From the NCBI GenBank assembly GCA_014360385.1, contig JACIXO010000039.1, positions 1 through 8,637 of the forward strand: 8,637 bases of DNA, read 5' to 3'. The first letter of the stretch is position 1, and every line of letters begins with the position of its first letter. Positions 1-6,602 of this stretch are shown here, piece by piece. The notes under the pieces were generated by a model that saw nothing but the letters and a program-made list of their open reading frames with translations, had not been told where the DNA came from and searched no databases. Origin of the DNA: Actinomycetota bacterium. GTDB lineage: Bacteria > Actinomycetota > Humimicrobiia > Humimicrobiales > Humimicrobiaceae. Both the position numbers and the translations under genes were made by a program.

Positions 1-960
1 TTCCCTCACCCTAAGTTTATTGTATGTACGAATCTAGCCTGTGATGCAGCACAAAAATCCTTCTATATATATGCCAGAAAGTTCAACATAGAGGAAAACT
101 TCTATCTTATAGATGTTCCGTACTCTAAAAACAAAAAAACGGTTAACTATCTTGCAAACCAACTTAAAGAAATTAGTGAAGACATATCGAAAAAACTTGG
201 AGAAAAAATAGATATGCAGAGGCTTGCAGAAACCATACAATACTCTAATAGCTTTAGAAAATGGGTAACAAAAGTAAACACTTTAAGAAAAGAGCTTATC
301 TACTACCCTCCTAACTTTAATGGTTTAAACTTTATTCTTCCATTTCATGCTTTTGCCGGGACAAAAGATAACATTATTCTTTACCAAAAAATGTATTTAG
401 AGCTAAGTAAATACCTGAGAATGCAAAAGAAAAAAGATAAGATAGAGAAACAAGCAAAAGGAAATAAAAAGAATAGAGAACTCGGAAAACAGATAGAAAA
501 CATAACAGACTCCAAAAGGCCAGTTAGAAGAATCTTATGGCTTCACCTTAAACCCTATTATAAAAATGATATATTTAGCATACTCGAAAAAGAAAACTGT
601 AAAGTGGTATTCGAAGAAATAAACCAGGTATACTGGCCACCTCTTGATCCACAAAACCCATTCGAAAGCCTGGCTGAAAAAATGCTTTCCCATTTCCTGA
701 ATGGAAGTATAGAAAACCGCTTGAATAAAATATTAAATATGATAAAAGAATACAGGATTGATGGAACAATCCTTTTTTCCCACTGGGGATGTAGACAAAA
801 TAACGGAGCAAGTAGAATAATAAAAGACGTCTTAAAGGATCAGGGTCAACCCATTTTAATTCTGGACAGCGACTGTGTCGACCAGAGTAATTTCCCCCAA
901 GGACAGTTAAAAACAAGACTTCAGGGTTTTATAGAAATCCTGAACAGCAATTCTAAATAA
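1..960 (+). CDS. 2-hydroxyacyl-CoA dehydratase / double-cubane-type Fe-S subunit (5' truncated)
   Basis: The frame is open from base 1, so the true start lies outside the window; 319 residues are visible. The protein belongs to the BcrC/BadD/HgdB (COG1775) family, whose members bind Fe-S clusters and carry out ATP-driven, radical-type reductions or dehydrations in anaerobes. Visible family marks are CTNLACDAA near the left edge (Cys 9 and 14 of the visible part), FSHWGCRQNN (Cys 264), and ILDSDCVDQ followed by GQLKTRLQGFIEIL at the C-terminus (Cys 292). These four cysteines are the likely cluster ligands seen here. A lysine/glutamate-rich stretch at about visible residues 140-172 looks like an expanded surface segment. 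An activase gene follows at 1173, as is usual for the family. The substrate cannot be told from the sequence. The family is secure; dehydratase versus double-cubane reductase is open. Confidence 0.9.
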   Translation, partial: FPHPKFIVCTNLACDAAQKSFYIYARKFNIEENFYLIDVPYSKNKKTVNYLANQLKEISEDISKKLGEKIDMQRLAETIQYSNSFRKWVTKVNTLRKELIYYPPNFNGLNFILPFHAFAGTKDNIILYQKMYLELSKYLRMQKKKDKIEKQAKGNKKNRELGKQIENITDSKRPVRRILWLHLKPYYKNDIFSILEKENCKVVFEEINQVYWPPLDPQNPFESLAEKMLSHFLNGSIENRLNKILNMIKEYRIDGTILFSHWGCRQNNGASRIIKDVLKDQGQPILILDSDCVDQSNFPQGQLKTRLQGFIEILNSNSK

Positions 961-970
961 ATTCTAAATA
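949..970. repeat. 11-bp perfect tandem duplication over a stop codon
   Basis: AATTCTAAATA occurs twice head to tail (949-959 and 960-970). The first copy supplies the last codons, and the TAA at 958-960 straddles the junction. It looks like a replication-slippage duplication and does not change the protein. Confidence 0.85.
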
Positions 971-1019
971 ATAATTCGTGACAATATCGTAACAATAGTT
1001 TTTAATAGTAACATACCAT

Positions 1020-1048
1020 TTGACAATATAATTGATAATAGATAATAA
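1020..1048 (+). promoter_or_regulatory. Putative sigma-A promoter for the activase
   Basis: There is a perfect -35 TTGACA at 1020-1025. Two -10 candidates fit: GATAAT at 1041-1046 (15-bp spacer, 5 of 6 matches) and TAATAA at 1043-1048 (17-bp spacer). It lies in the 212-bp gap after the dehydratase-like gene and would give the activase a transcript of its own with a leader of about 120 bases. Confidence 0.45.
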
Positions 1049-1116
1049 GCTAAAAATGTTGCACTTAACCCTAACAACTTGAAGACTACTACCAACAAAA
1101 TAAACTGTTAGCAAAC

Positions 1117-1154
1117 CTTTGTCATTATTCTTTGTCAATTTTTGTGTCAAAGAA
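1117..1154 (+). promoter_or_regulatory. Repeat and small hairpin in the activase leader
   Basis: CTTTGTCA occurs twice, at 1117-1124 and 1130-1137. The second copy overlaps a 7-bp inverted repeat, TTCTTTG (1128-1134) with CAAAGAA (1148-1154), loop of 13 bases. The right arm ends 8 bases before the ribosome binding site AAGGAG (1163-1168), so the structure could be an operator or could affect translation. There is no T-tract, so it is not a standard terminator. Confidence 0.3.
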
Positions 1155-1172
1155 GCAGAACGAAGGAGTAAA

Positions 1173-1970
1173 ATGTATACATGTGGTATAGACGTAGGCT
1201 CAGTTTCTACTGAAGCACTAATACTCGATGAAAAAGCTATTATGGGGGAGGGCCAAGAGCCTAGAATTTTATCCTATACAATAGTCCCAACAGGTTCCAA
1301 CAGTAAATTAGCTGCTGAAAAAGCTCTTGAAGCTGCTTGTAAGAAAGCAAACATCGACAGAAATGAAATAAGCTTCATAGTGGCAACAGGATATGGTAGA
1401 GTAAGTATTCCCTTCGCAGATAAAAACATAACAGAGATTACTTGCCATGCAAAAGGAGTAACCTCTATCTTCCCGGATACAAGGACAGTTATTGACGTGG
1501 GAGGCCAAGACAGCAAGGTCATAAAACTTGACCAGGAAAGAAATCCTGTTGATTTCCTTATGAATGATAAATGTGCTGCAGGGACTGGAAGATTTTTGGA
1601 AGTAATGGCAAAAGCACTGGAGATAAGATTAGAAGAGTTTCAAGAAATATTCATGAAAACAAAAGAGAGAGTGGAAATTACCTCCACATGTACTGTGTTT
1701 GCTGAATCAGAAATAGTATCACTGATTGGCCATGGAGTGAAAAAAGAGAAAATCGTAAAAGGTCTTATATACTCAGTAGCTAACAGAATAGCTTCAATGG
1801 TAGAAAGACTAGGTCTGGAAGAACCAGTCTGTATGACAGGAGGAGTTGCTAAAAATTTAGGCGTAATAAAAGCACTTGAGGAAAATTTAAAGGTCGAAAT
1901 AAAAATTCCACCTGAGCCCCAAATAACAGGGGCGCTCGGAGCAGCTTACCTGGCTCAGCAACTTGTTTAG
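1173..1970 (+). CDS. Acyl-CoA dehydratase activase (BcrA/BadF/HgdC ATPase family)
   Basis: This 265-residue protein is a homodimeric [4Fe-4S] ATPase of the ASKHA fold. It passes low-potential electrons to a dehydratase or double-cubane partner at the cost of ATP. Diagnostic motifs are all present: phosphate loop GIDVGSVSTEALIL (5-18), DVGGQDSKVIKL (108-119), NDKCAAGTGRFLE (131-143) with cluster ligand Cys134, STCTVFAESEIVSL (171-184) with ligand Cys173, MTGGVAKNLG (221-230) and the end motif ITGALGAAYLA. The length is typical. The ATG at 1173 is preferred over an upstream in-frame ATG at 1119 because AAGGAG sits 4 bases before it and homology begins exactly there. A short insertion (about residues 24-30, MGEGQEP) lengthens the first hairpin. 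The natural partner is the gene ending at 960. The TAG stop is directly in frame with the next gene. Confidence 0.95.
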   Translation: MYTCGIDVGSVSTEALILDEKAIMGEGQEPRILSYTIVPTGSNSKLAAEKALEAACKKANIDRNEISFIVATGYGRVSIPFADKNITEITCHAKGVTSIFPDTRTVIDVGGQDSKVIKLDQERNPVDFLMNDKCAAGTGRFLEVMAKALEIRLEEFQEIFMKTKERVEITSTCTVFAESEIVSLIGHGVKKEKIVKGLIYSVANRIASMVERLGLEEPVCMTGGVAKNLGVIKALEENLKVEIKIPPEPQITGALGAAYLAQQLV

Positions 1971-1976
1971 CTCAAA

Positions 1977-3302
1977 TTGAATAACTCAAAATTTAATAAC
2001 ATTCAAATATCTCTATCAGCAGTAAGCCACTTTATTACTGATATATACCAGAGTTTCATCGTAGGTCTTATACCTATATTGGTAGGAAAATTTGAACTTT
2101 CGCTTTTCAAAGTTAGCCTTCTTACAGCAACAAGTGTAATCGCAAATAGCCTCTTCTCTCCTGTATTTGGCTATTTTTCAGACCGCCATGGACTTAAATA
2201 TTTCCTCGTCTCGGGCCCACTCATGACATCAATTTTTTTGAGCCTGATTGGAATACTACCAAATTATTACCTTTTGCTAACATTTTTATTTATTGGAAAC
2301 CTTGGAATTGCTGCTTATCATCCAGCAAGTGCTGCTATTGCAGGACACTTTGGGGGCCAAAAGAAAGGAATTGGGAGTTCCATCATTAATTTTGGAGGAA
2401 ATTTCGGAAATGCACTAGGAGTTTTACTGATTATATTGATAGCCGAAAGAATAAACATAAACTTAACACCTATTGCTATGATTCCTGGAATACTCATGGC
2501 AATAATAATACTGAAACTGGTTCCAAACAAGCCATCCTGGAGTATAGATCCAATATATAAAAGCCAGGATCAAAACTACAAGAGCTCATATTACAATTAT
2601 AACAATGCGAACAATAACAATTCTCACATTTATAAAAGAAACAGTGCTGAGAATTACTCTATTAAACGCAATTATTTCATTAATCAAACAGGATATAAGA
2701 GCAGTCGATTTTTTACAAAAGTAATCAATTTCGACAAAAGAAATTTTTCTATTCTGCTCCTTATTATGCTATCAATTTATGCCTTGTATATACTCTGGAT
2801 AACCATGGTAACATACATGCCGCTTTACTATAGAAGAGATAGAATTACTCTTATTGATGTGGGAATCATTATGTTTCTTTTCGGAGGACTTGGGGGTGCA
2901 GGAGGACTAATTTCCGGGTATCTCTTTGACAGGTTTAAAAAAGGTAACTTTATCATACAAGCAGGGTTTATTCTTGCTGTGCCTCTTTTTTACCTTATGT
3001 ACAGAACACCGGTAGCTGTTTCAATGATATTATTCATTCTTGGCGGAATCTTTCTAATTTCAGTTCAGCCCGTATGTATTAGACTAACTCAAGACCTTTT
3101 GCCTAAAAACATGAGCTTTGCATCATCGCTAATCCTCGGGTTTAGCCCGGGTATTGCCGGAATTACAATGATTTTCCTTGGGAAGGCTGCAGACAGGATA
3201 GGTATTGTAAGACTTGTAAACTACGAGCTTATATTTGCAGTTGTTATATCCTTGGTACTCTTTAGCTACTTACCAATAGAAAAGAAAATCAACAAAAAAT
3301 AA
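1977..3302 (+). CDS. MFS exporter, fosmidomycin-resistance (Fsr) type
   Basis: This 441-residue, 12-helix major facilitator protein of the inner membrane is probably a proton-driven drug or metabolite exporter. Fsr-type marks are SHFITDIYQSF (17-27), motif A GYFSDRHGLK (65-74), AAYHPASAA (112-120) and FGGNFGNALG (139-148). The second half repeats a glycine-rich segment (303-314) and SGYLFDRFKKG (313-323). The central cytoplasmic loop (about 184-255) is unusually long and rich in Asn, Tyr and Ser. The frame starts right after the activase stop: TAG, two codons, then TTG at 1977, the only usual start before the first helix. No clear ribosome binding site is visible, so translation is probably coupled to the activase. 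The substrate is unknown; the family call rests on motif resemblance. Confidence 0.85.
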   Translation: MNNSKFNNIQISLSAVSHFITDIYQSFIVGLIPILVGKFELSLFKVSLLTATSVIANSLFSPVFGYFSDRHGLKYFLVSGPLMTSIFLSLIGILPNYYLLLTFLFIGNLGIAAYHPASAAIAGHFGGQKKGIGSSIINFGGNFGNALGVLLIILIAERININLTPIAMIPGILMAIIILKLVPNKPSWSIDPIYKSQDQNYKSSYYNYNNANNNNSHIYKRNSAENYSIKRNYFINQTGYKSSRFFTKVINFDKRNFSILLLIMLSIYALYILWITMVTYMPLYYRRDRITLIDVGIIMFLFGGLGGAGGLISGYLFDRFKKGNFIIQAGFILAVPLFYLMYRTPVAVSMILFILGGIFLISVQPVCIRLTQDLLPKNMSFASSLILGFSPGIAGITMIFLGKAADRIGIVRLVNYELIFAVVISLVLFSYLPIEKKINKK

Positions 3303-3307
3303 AACCC

Positions 3308-3332
3308 CTTAAGAATTCTTCCCTATTCTAAG
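3308..3332. terminator. Imperfect inverted repeat between convergent genes
   Basis: CTTAAGAAT (3308-3316) can pair with ATTCTAAG (3325-3332) with one bulged base and an 8-base loop, just after the Fsr-type gene and overlapping the end of the MFS relic. It is AT-rich and lacks a T-tract, so function as a terminator is doubtful. Confidence 0.2.
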
Positions 3333-3604
3333 TCAACTATGATTCTTTTTCTCATCAGGAAAAATATGTGTAGCGAAATTATTTCCACCATTACAACAAA
3401 TAGAACTAAATAGCTAATCGAAACTTCATAAAGCATCCCCATAATTATACCCCAAAAGCCATGATAGCCCGTAAACAGTATTATAAGGACCTATTATACT
3501 TCTTGCCCCCTTCGTAAGGTATATCCCCGAAAAATATCCCCGAAAAGACTAACAATTCCCAGAAGAAGTATAAACTTAAGAGCTAATTTTGCTTGGTTAT
3601 TCAT
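3323..3604 (-). pseudogene. Remnant of an MFS transporter, internally deleted and frameshifted
   Basis: Reading leftward from an ATG at 3604 gives MNNQAKLALKFILLLGIVSL then FGD, a typical first helix of MFS proteins that continue into a YEGARSI(I/T)GPY motif. A 13-bp tandem duplication (3521-3546) breaks the frame to a stop. Removing one copy restores FGDIPYEG. One extra G in a five-G run (3506-3510) then shifts the frame; past it RSIIGPY is readable. That is followed directly by NTVYGLSWLLG, a motif from near the end of such proteins, so roughly 300 codons are missing at about 3480-3485. A last shift near 3450 (consistent with loss of two bases) leads to IIMGMLYEVSISYLVLF, a closing helix, LMRKRIIVDLE and TAG at 3323-3325. 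The gene is dead. No ribosome binding site is evident. Confidence 0.8.
3521..3546. repeat. 13-bp perfect tandem duplication
   Basis: ATATCCCCGAAAA is present twice head to tail (3521-3533, 3534-3546). On the - strand it duplicates the codons for the end of the first helix of the MFS relic and is one of its inactivating lesions. Confidence 0.9.
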
Positions 3605-3611
3605 GATTTGT

Positions 3612-3737
3612 CTAATCTATGGCTTGTTTAATTTCCAGGCTATCTACTTTAGAAGTATCTGCATCCAGTCCTAAATCTGTTACAGTATTCCCTTCCTTAA
3701 GATCAAATTGGTAAGATAATAAAGAGCTAACTTTTAA
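3612..3737 (-). pseudogene. Orphan C-terminal fragment of an unknown protein
   Basis: Between the alcohol dehydrogenase stop and the MFS relic there is an open stretch of about 40 codons on the - strand without a start codon. It reads KVSSLLSYQFDLKEG, then NTVTDLGLDADTSKVDSLE, then IKQAID and TAG (3612-3614), 7 bases before the relic ATG. The composition (acidic, regular codons) looks like real coding sequence. It is most likely the tail of a lost gene that once preceded the MFS gene. I do not recognise the family. Confidence 0.35.
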
Positions 3738-4897
3738 AGACCCCCATAGTCAATTCTCAGCACCTTTGACCCAACAGAGACTCCACTTTTTAGTTCAACC
3801 AATGCTTTGTTTGCCTCTTCTAATCCATATATCGTAACCCGAGGCTTTATTCTCATTTTTGCAGCAATAGCCAGGAACTCTTCTCCATCTTTTCTTGTTA
3901 CATTTGCTACACTTTTAACCTCTTTCTCAAGCCACAAGTGCTTTTCATACTGGAGCTCCAGCAGCAGGTTTTTGTCAGTATCTACTTTCCTAATAAGATT
4001 TATTACAAGCTTTCCTCCCTTTTGCAGATTGCTCAAAGCAAAAACAACAGACTTCCACACAGGAGTTGTATCAATTGCACAGTCCAGTTTTTCAGGAGTA
4101 TTTTCTTTAATATCACCAGCCCAGTCAGCACCCAGCTTTTTAGCAAGTTCCTGTTCCTTTAGATTTCTTGTCAGGACAAATTTTTTTGAGTTTGGATATA
4201 AAAAGTTTGACATCTGAAGGACTAAATGGTTAGCGGAACCAAAACCATATAAGCCCAGAGTCTTACCATCTTCCATATCAGTAAGCTTAAGCGAACGATA
4301 ACCAATAACCCCCGAGCACATAAGCGGTGCAACATAGATCAGGTCACCAAGTTCCTCTGGAATCTTAAGAGCATAATCCTCGGAAATTACCATATACTCA
4401 GCATAACCTCCATCAAAATGACAACCAGTCGCTTTGAACTCATCACATAGATTTTCAAGGCCTCTGATACAGAACTTACATCTGCCGCAGGCCGAGTATA
4501 TCCATGTAACTCCCGCTCTGTCGCCAGTGTTAAATTTGGTTACATCTTTCCCCAACCTAGCTACCACTCCCACAGGCTGGTGTCCTGGGATTATTGGTAG
4601 TTTTGGAGGAGAGACTCTTCCTTCAATCTGATCAAGCTCAGTCCTGCAAACACCGCAGGCAGATATTTTAATTAGTATCTGTTTTGGGCCAGGTTCAGGA
4701 ATTTGTAAATAACAGAGCTCCAGTGGTTGAGATTTTCTTGGCAATGGCTCTCCAGACAATAACTTTCTGGCAAACTTGCCTTTCTGGGCGGCTTTCTTAT
4801 CAGCAGCATTAAATTCCATTCCAGTGTCGACTTCACAAAGCTCCCTTAGAACCATTGCTTTCATCTGGCTTGAACTAACAGCACTAACTTGTTTCAT
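3734..4897 (-). CDS. Zinc-binding alcohol dehydrogenase family protein
   Basis: This 387-residue medium-chain dehydrogenase/reductase should oxidise alcohols or reduce aldehydes with NAD(P) in the cytoplasm. Catalytic zinc ligands are Cys84 (in CGVCRTE), His106 (in GHQPVG) and Cys194 (in PLMCSG); structural zinc is held by Cys137, 140, 143 and 151. The Rossmann motif GLYGFGSA (215-222) fits the zinc-binding alcohol dehydrogenase subfamily in which this loop is GLYGFG. Glutamate of the usual GHE motif is Gln107 here. A basic insertion at about residues 21-57, rich in Lys and Ala, separates the first strand from the second and makes the protein some 40 residues longer than usual. The ATG at 4897 lies 13 bases after the nuclease stop with a weak AGGT upstream; ATG at 4864 (MKAMVLRE) is an alternative that matches the usual N-terminus. 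It is probably co-transcribed with the nuclease gene. Confidence 0.93.
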   Translation of the reverse strand: MKQVSAVSSSQMKAMVLRELCEVDTGMEFNAADKKAAQKGKFARKLLSGEPLPRKSQPLELCYLQIPEPGPKQILIKISACGVCRTELDQIEGRVSPPKLPIIPGHQPVGVVARLGKDVTKFNTGDRAGVTWIYSACGRCKFCIRGLENLCDEFKATGCHFDGGYAEYMVISEDYALKIPEELGDLIYVAPLMCSGVIGYRSLKLTDMEDGKTLGLYGFGSANHLVLQMSNFLYPNSKKFVLTRNLKEQELAKKLGADWAGDIKENTPEKLDCAIDTTPVWKSVVFALSNLQKGGKLVINLIRKVDTDKNLLLELQYEKHLWLEKEVKSVANVTRKDGEEFLAIAAKMRIKPRVTIYGLEEANKALVELKSGVSVGSKVLRIDYGGL

Positions 4898-4910
4898 TTT
4901 ACCATTTTAC

Positions 4911-6494
4911 CTATTCCACCACTTTTCTTAGATTTCGTAAAATGTAGATCATGCCTCTTGTATCCAAATCACAGTACTCAAGAAGTGCCTTTCTGATCTT
5001 TTCAATGTCTTCACCACTAAGATTGTGACTATCACTCAAGAAAGTGGTAGTAAGATACTTAAGACTTGCCTCTTCACCATTCTTTATTTCCATTTCATCA
5101 TAGCTAATTCCTGTAAGGGCAGGAAGAACATTTTTCAGTGAAGCACTACCCTTTTGCCTAGGATGATAATAGTAAAAGCTTCCAAAAGGCTCATATAAAT
5201 CAACAATTCTTGAGATTACATCTTCTATCCATAATCTCTCCTGCGGAAAAGCTATAGCCAGCTCTTGCAGAATAGTTTTCTCAAAATTCTCATAGTATAC
5301 AATAATAGACCCCTGTGTATCCGTCACAGTTTTCTTTAAACTTCTAAGAAAGTCAATTCTTGGATCTGACTTACCATCAGCAAGAAAGTAGAAATTTTGA
5401 GGCTCCCCATCTAAGCTTTCCAGCACATGGCAAGAAAATTGGAAAGGAACATTCTGGTAAGGAGAAAGTCCATCAAAAAGTGGAATTGCAGTTGCGAATG
5501 TTTCAAAATCTAGAAAATATAAAGGAAATCTTAGCTTTTCAAAAAAACACCTTAGTCTAGGTACATCAACAAACTCCCTCTTCCGCTTCACACTCTCATA
5601 CTGGAGCCTCTGGACCGGAGTCAGCATTGAAGTCTCTTCTTCATTGATACCACAAATCGAGGTTATCCCCTTCTGGTAAAAAAGGCAGGCAAGGTCTTTT
5701 CCCCTATATAGCTCAAATATATTATTTTCAGGTAGGAAGCTCCAGCAGAATTCCCTGAGAGGGCACTCGTAGGGAGTGTAGCAATTTTTACCAATAGGAG
5801 GCTCCGGGCTATTCTCAAGGTCAGCAAACTTAAGCATAATTCTTATGTTCTCTTCAACATTTTCTTTCAAAACTTCTACTTCCTCTGTCACATCTCTTTT
5901 TAGGAACAAAGCCTGAGGGTCAATTTGCCCGCTTCTTTTATAATCCTTATTAAGATACATAATGTAACACTTATTTACTCTTAACCCTGCACCCTCATAA
6001 CAATATTTTTGAAATGCAACATCATGCTTGTTTATATCTTTTATTGAAGTAGCGCTTTTAATTTCAATTATATTCCACTCATCAGTTTCAGCAGGTTCCA
6101 ATACGTCAGCTCTTGCAAACGAATTTCTGTACAGAAAAGCTGCCTCAAATATGGGTCTTTTTTCTTTCATTAAAATAAGCTTTTTTGTTGCAATAAGCTC
6201 CTCTTCAATGCCTCCTAAGCTTCCTTGGCTTTCTAAATGTTTTACATCTCCTGTGCTTCGTCCTCTTTCCATACTTTCTATACCCTCTATGCCTTCAACC
6301 GCATACCTTACTTCTATACCATCCGGGAAAAGCGACCTTGCAAGTTTTGCAACTTCATATCCCTGTTTAAATCTAAAAAGAGAAATCTCGTCATAAGGAG
6401 GTATTTGATCAGGAGCATTAAATAAATACCATAGATACTTCTGGTATTGAAGTCCAGCAAGATACTTTGACTTTGAAATTATTTTATCGTTAAT
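4911..6494 (-). CDS. RecB/Cas4-like nuclease fused to DEDD exonuclease (DUF2779 protein)
   Basis: Counted from the proposed ATT start, the protein has 527 residues. The N-terminal half is a PD-(D/E)XK nuclease: Glu117, Asp130 (RAD), EIK at 144-146 and FQKYCYEG, followed by CYTPYECPLREFC with Cys238, 244 and 250, a Cas4/AddB-style Fe-S motif. The first cysteine expected in the ISKSxxLAGLQC start motif is Tyr17. The C-terminal half is DUF2779, an RNase H-fold exonuclease with DFET (329-332), YENFE (401-405), VDLYEPF (Asp432) and YCDLDT (507-512). DNA or RNA degradation or repair is likely; the true substrate is unknown. The frame stays open back to a TTG at 6554 next to a TGA, but family homology starts only at ISKSKYLAG and the strong ribosome binding site is at 6499-6506, so I place the start at ATT 6494. 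Residues about 67-97 are a low-complexity insertion. Confidence 0.85.
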   Translation of the reverse strand: MNDKIISKSKYLAGLQYQKYLWYLFNAPDQIPPYDEISLFRFKQGYEVAKLARSLFPDGIEVRYAVEGIEGIESMERGRSTGDVKHLESQGSLGGIEEELIATKKLILMKEKRPIFEAAFLYRNSFARADVLEPAETDEWNIIEIKSATSIKDINKHDVAFQKYCYEGAGLRVNKCYIMYLNKDYKRSGQIDPQALFLKRDVTEEVEVLKENVEENIRIMLKFADLENSPEPPIGKNCYTPYECPLREFCWSFLPENNIFELYRGKDLACLFYQKGITSICGINEEETSMLTPVQRLQYESVKRKREFVDVPRLRCFFEKLRFPLYFLDFETFATAIPLFDGLSPYQNVPFQFSCHVLESLDGEPQNFYFLADGKSDPRIDFLRSLKKTVTDTQGSIIVYYENFEKTILQELAIAFPQERLWIEDVISRIVDLYEPFGSFYYYHPRQKGSASLKNVLPALTGISYDEMEIKNGEEASLKYLTTTFLSDSHNLSGEDIEKIRKALLEYCDLDTRGMIYILRNLRKVVE

Positions 6495-6498
6495 TCTC

Positions 6499-6506
6499 TC
6501 ACCTCC
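6499..6506 (-). promoter_or_regulatory. Strong ribosome binding site that selects an ATT start
   Basis: GGAGGTGA on the - strand is an eight-base match to the usual anti-Shine-Dalgarno sequence. It ends 4 bases before ATT at 6494-6492 (7 bases from GGAGG), ideal spacing, and no ATG, GTG or TTG is near that position in frame. The site lies inside the longer open frame starting at TTG 6554. Confidence 0.7.
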
Positions 6507-6602
6507 ACACCACAGATTTTTTAAGGTATTAACTCCATAAATCAATTTAGCCAATCAATGGCTATTCCAGGTATCCATACACCGTATTTTATGCTGTATT
6601 TT

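Noticed and set aside
575..916. 113-codon - strand open frame inside the dehydratase-like gene
   Set aside because: It is the antisense shadow of a well-supported gene; no motif or ribosome binding site.
1119..1172. Longer activase starting at ATG 1119
   Set aside because: The extra 18 residues precede the conserved start of the family and include the AAGGAG ribosome binding site of the ATG at 1173.
4911..6554. The nuclease as a CRISPR Cas4
   Set aside because: It carries a DUF2779 exonuclease domain not found in Cas4, and no CRISPR array or other cas gene is present.
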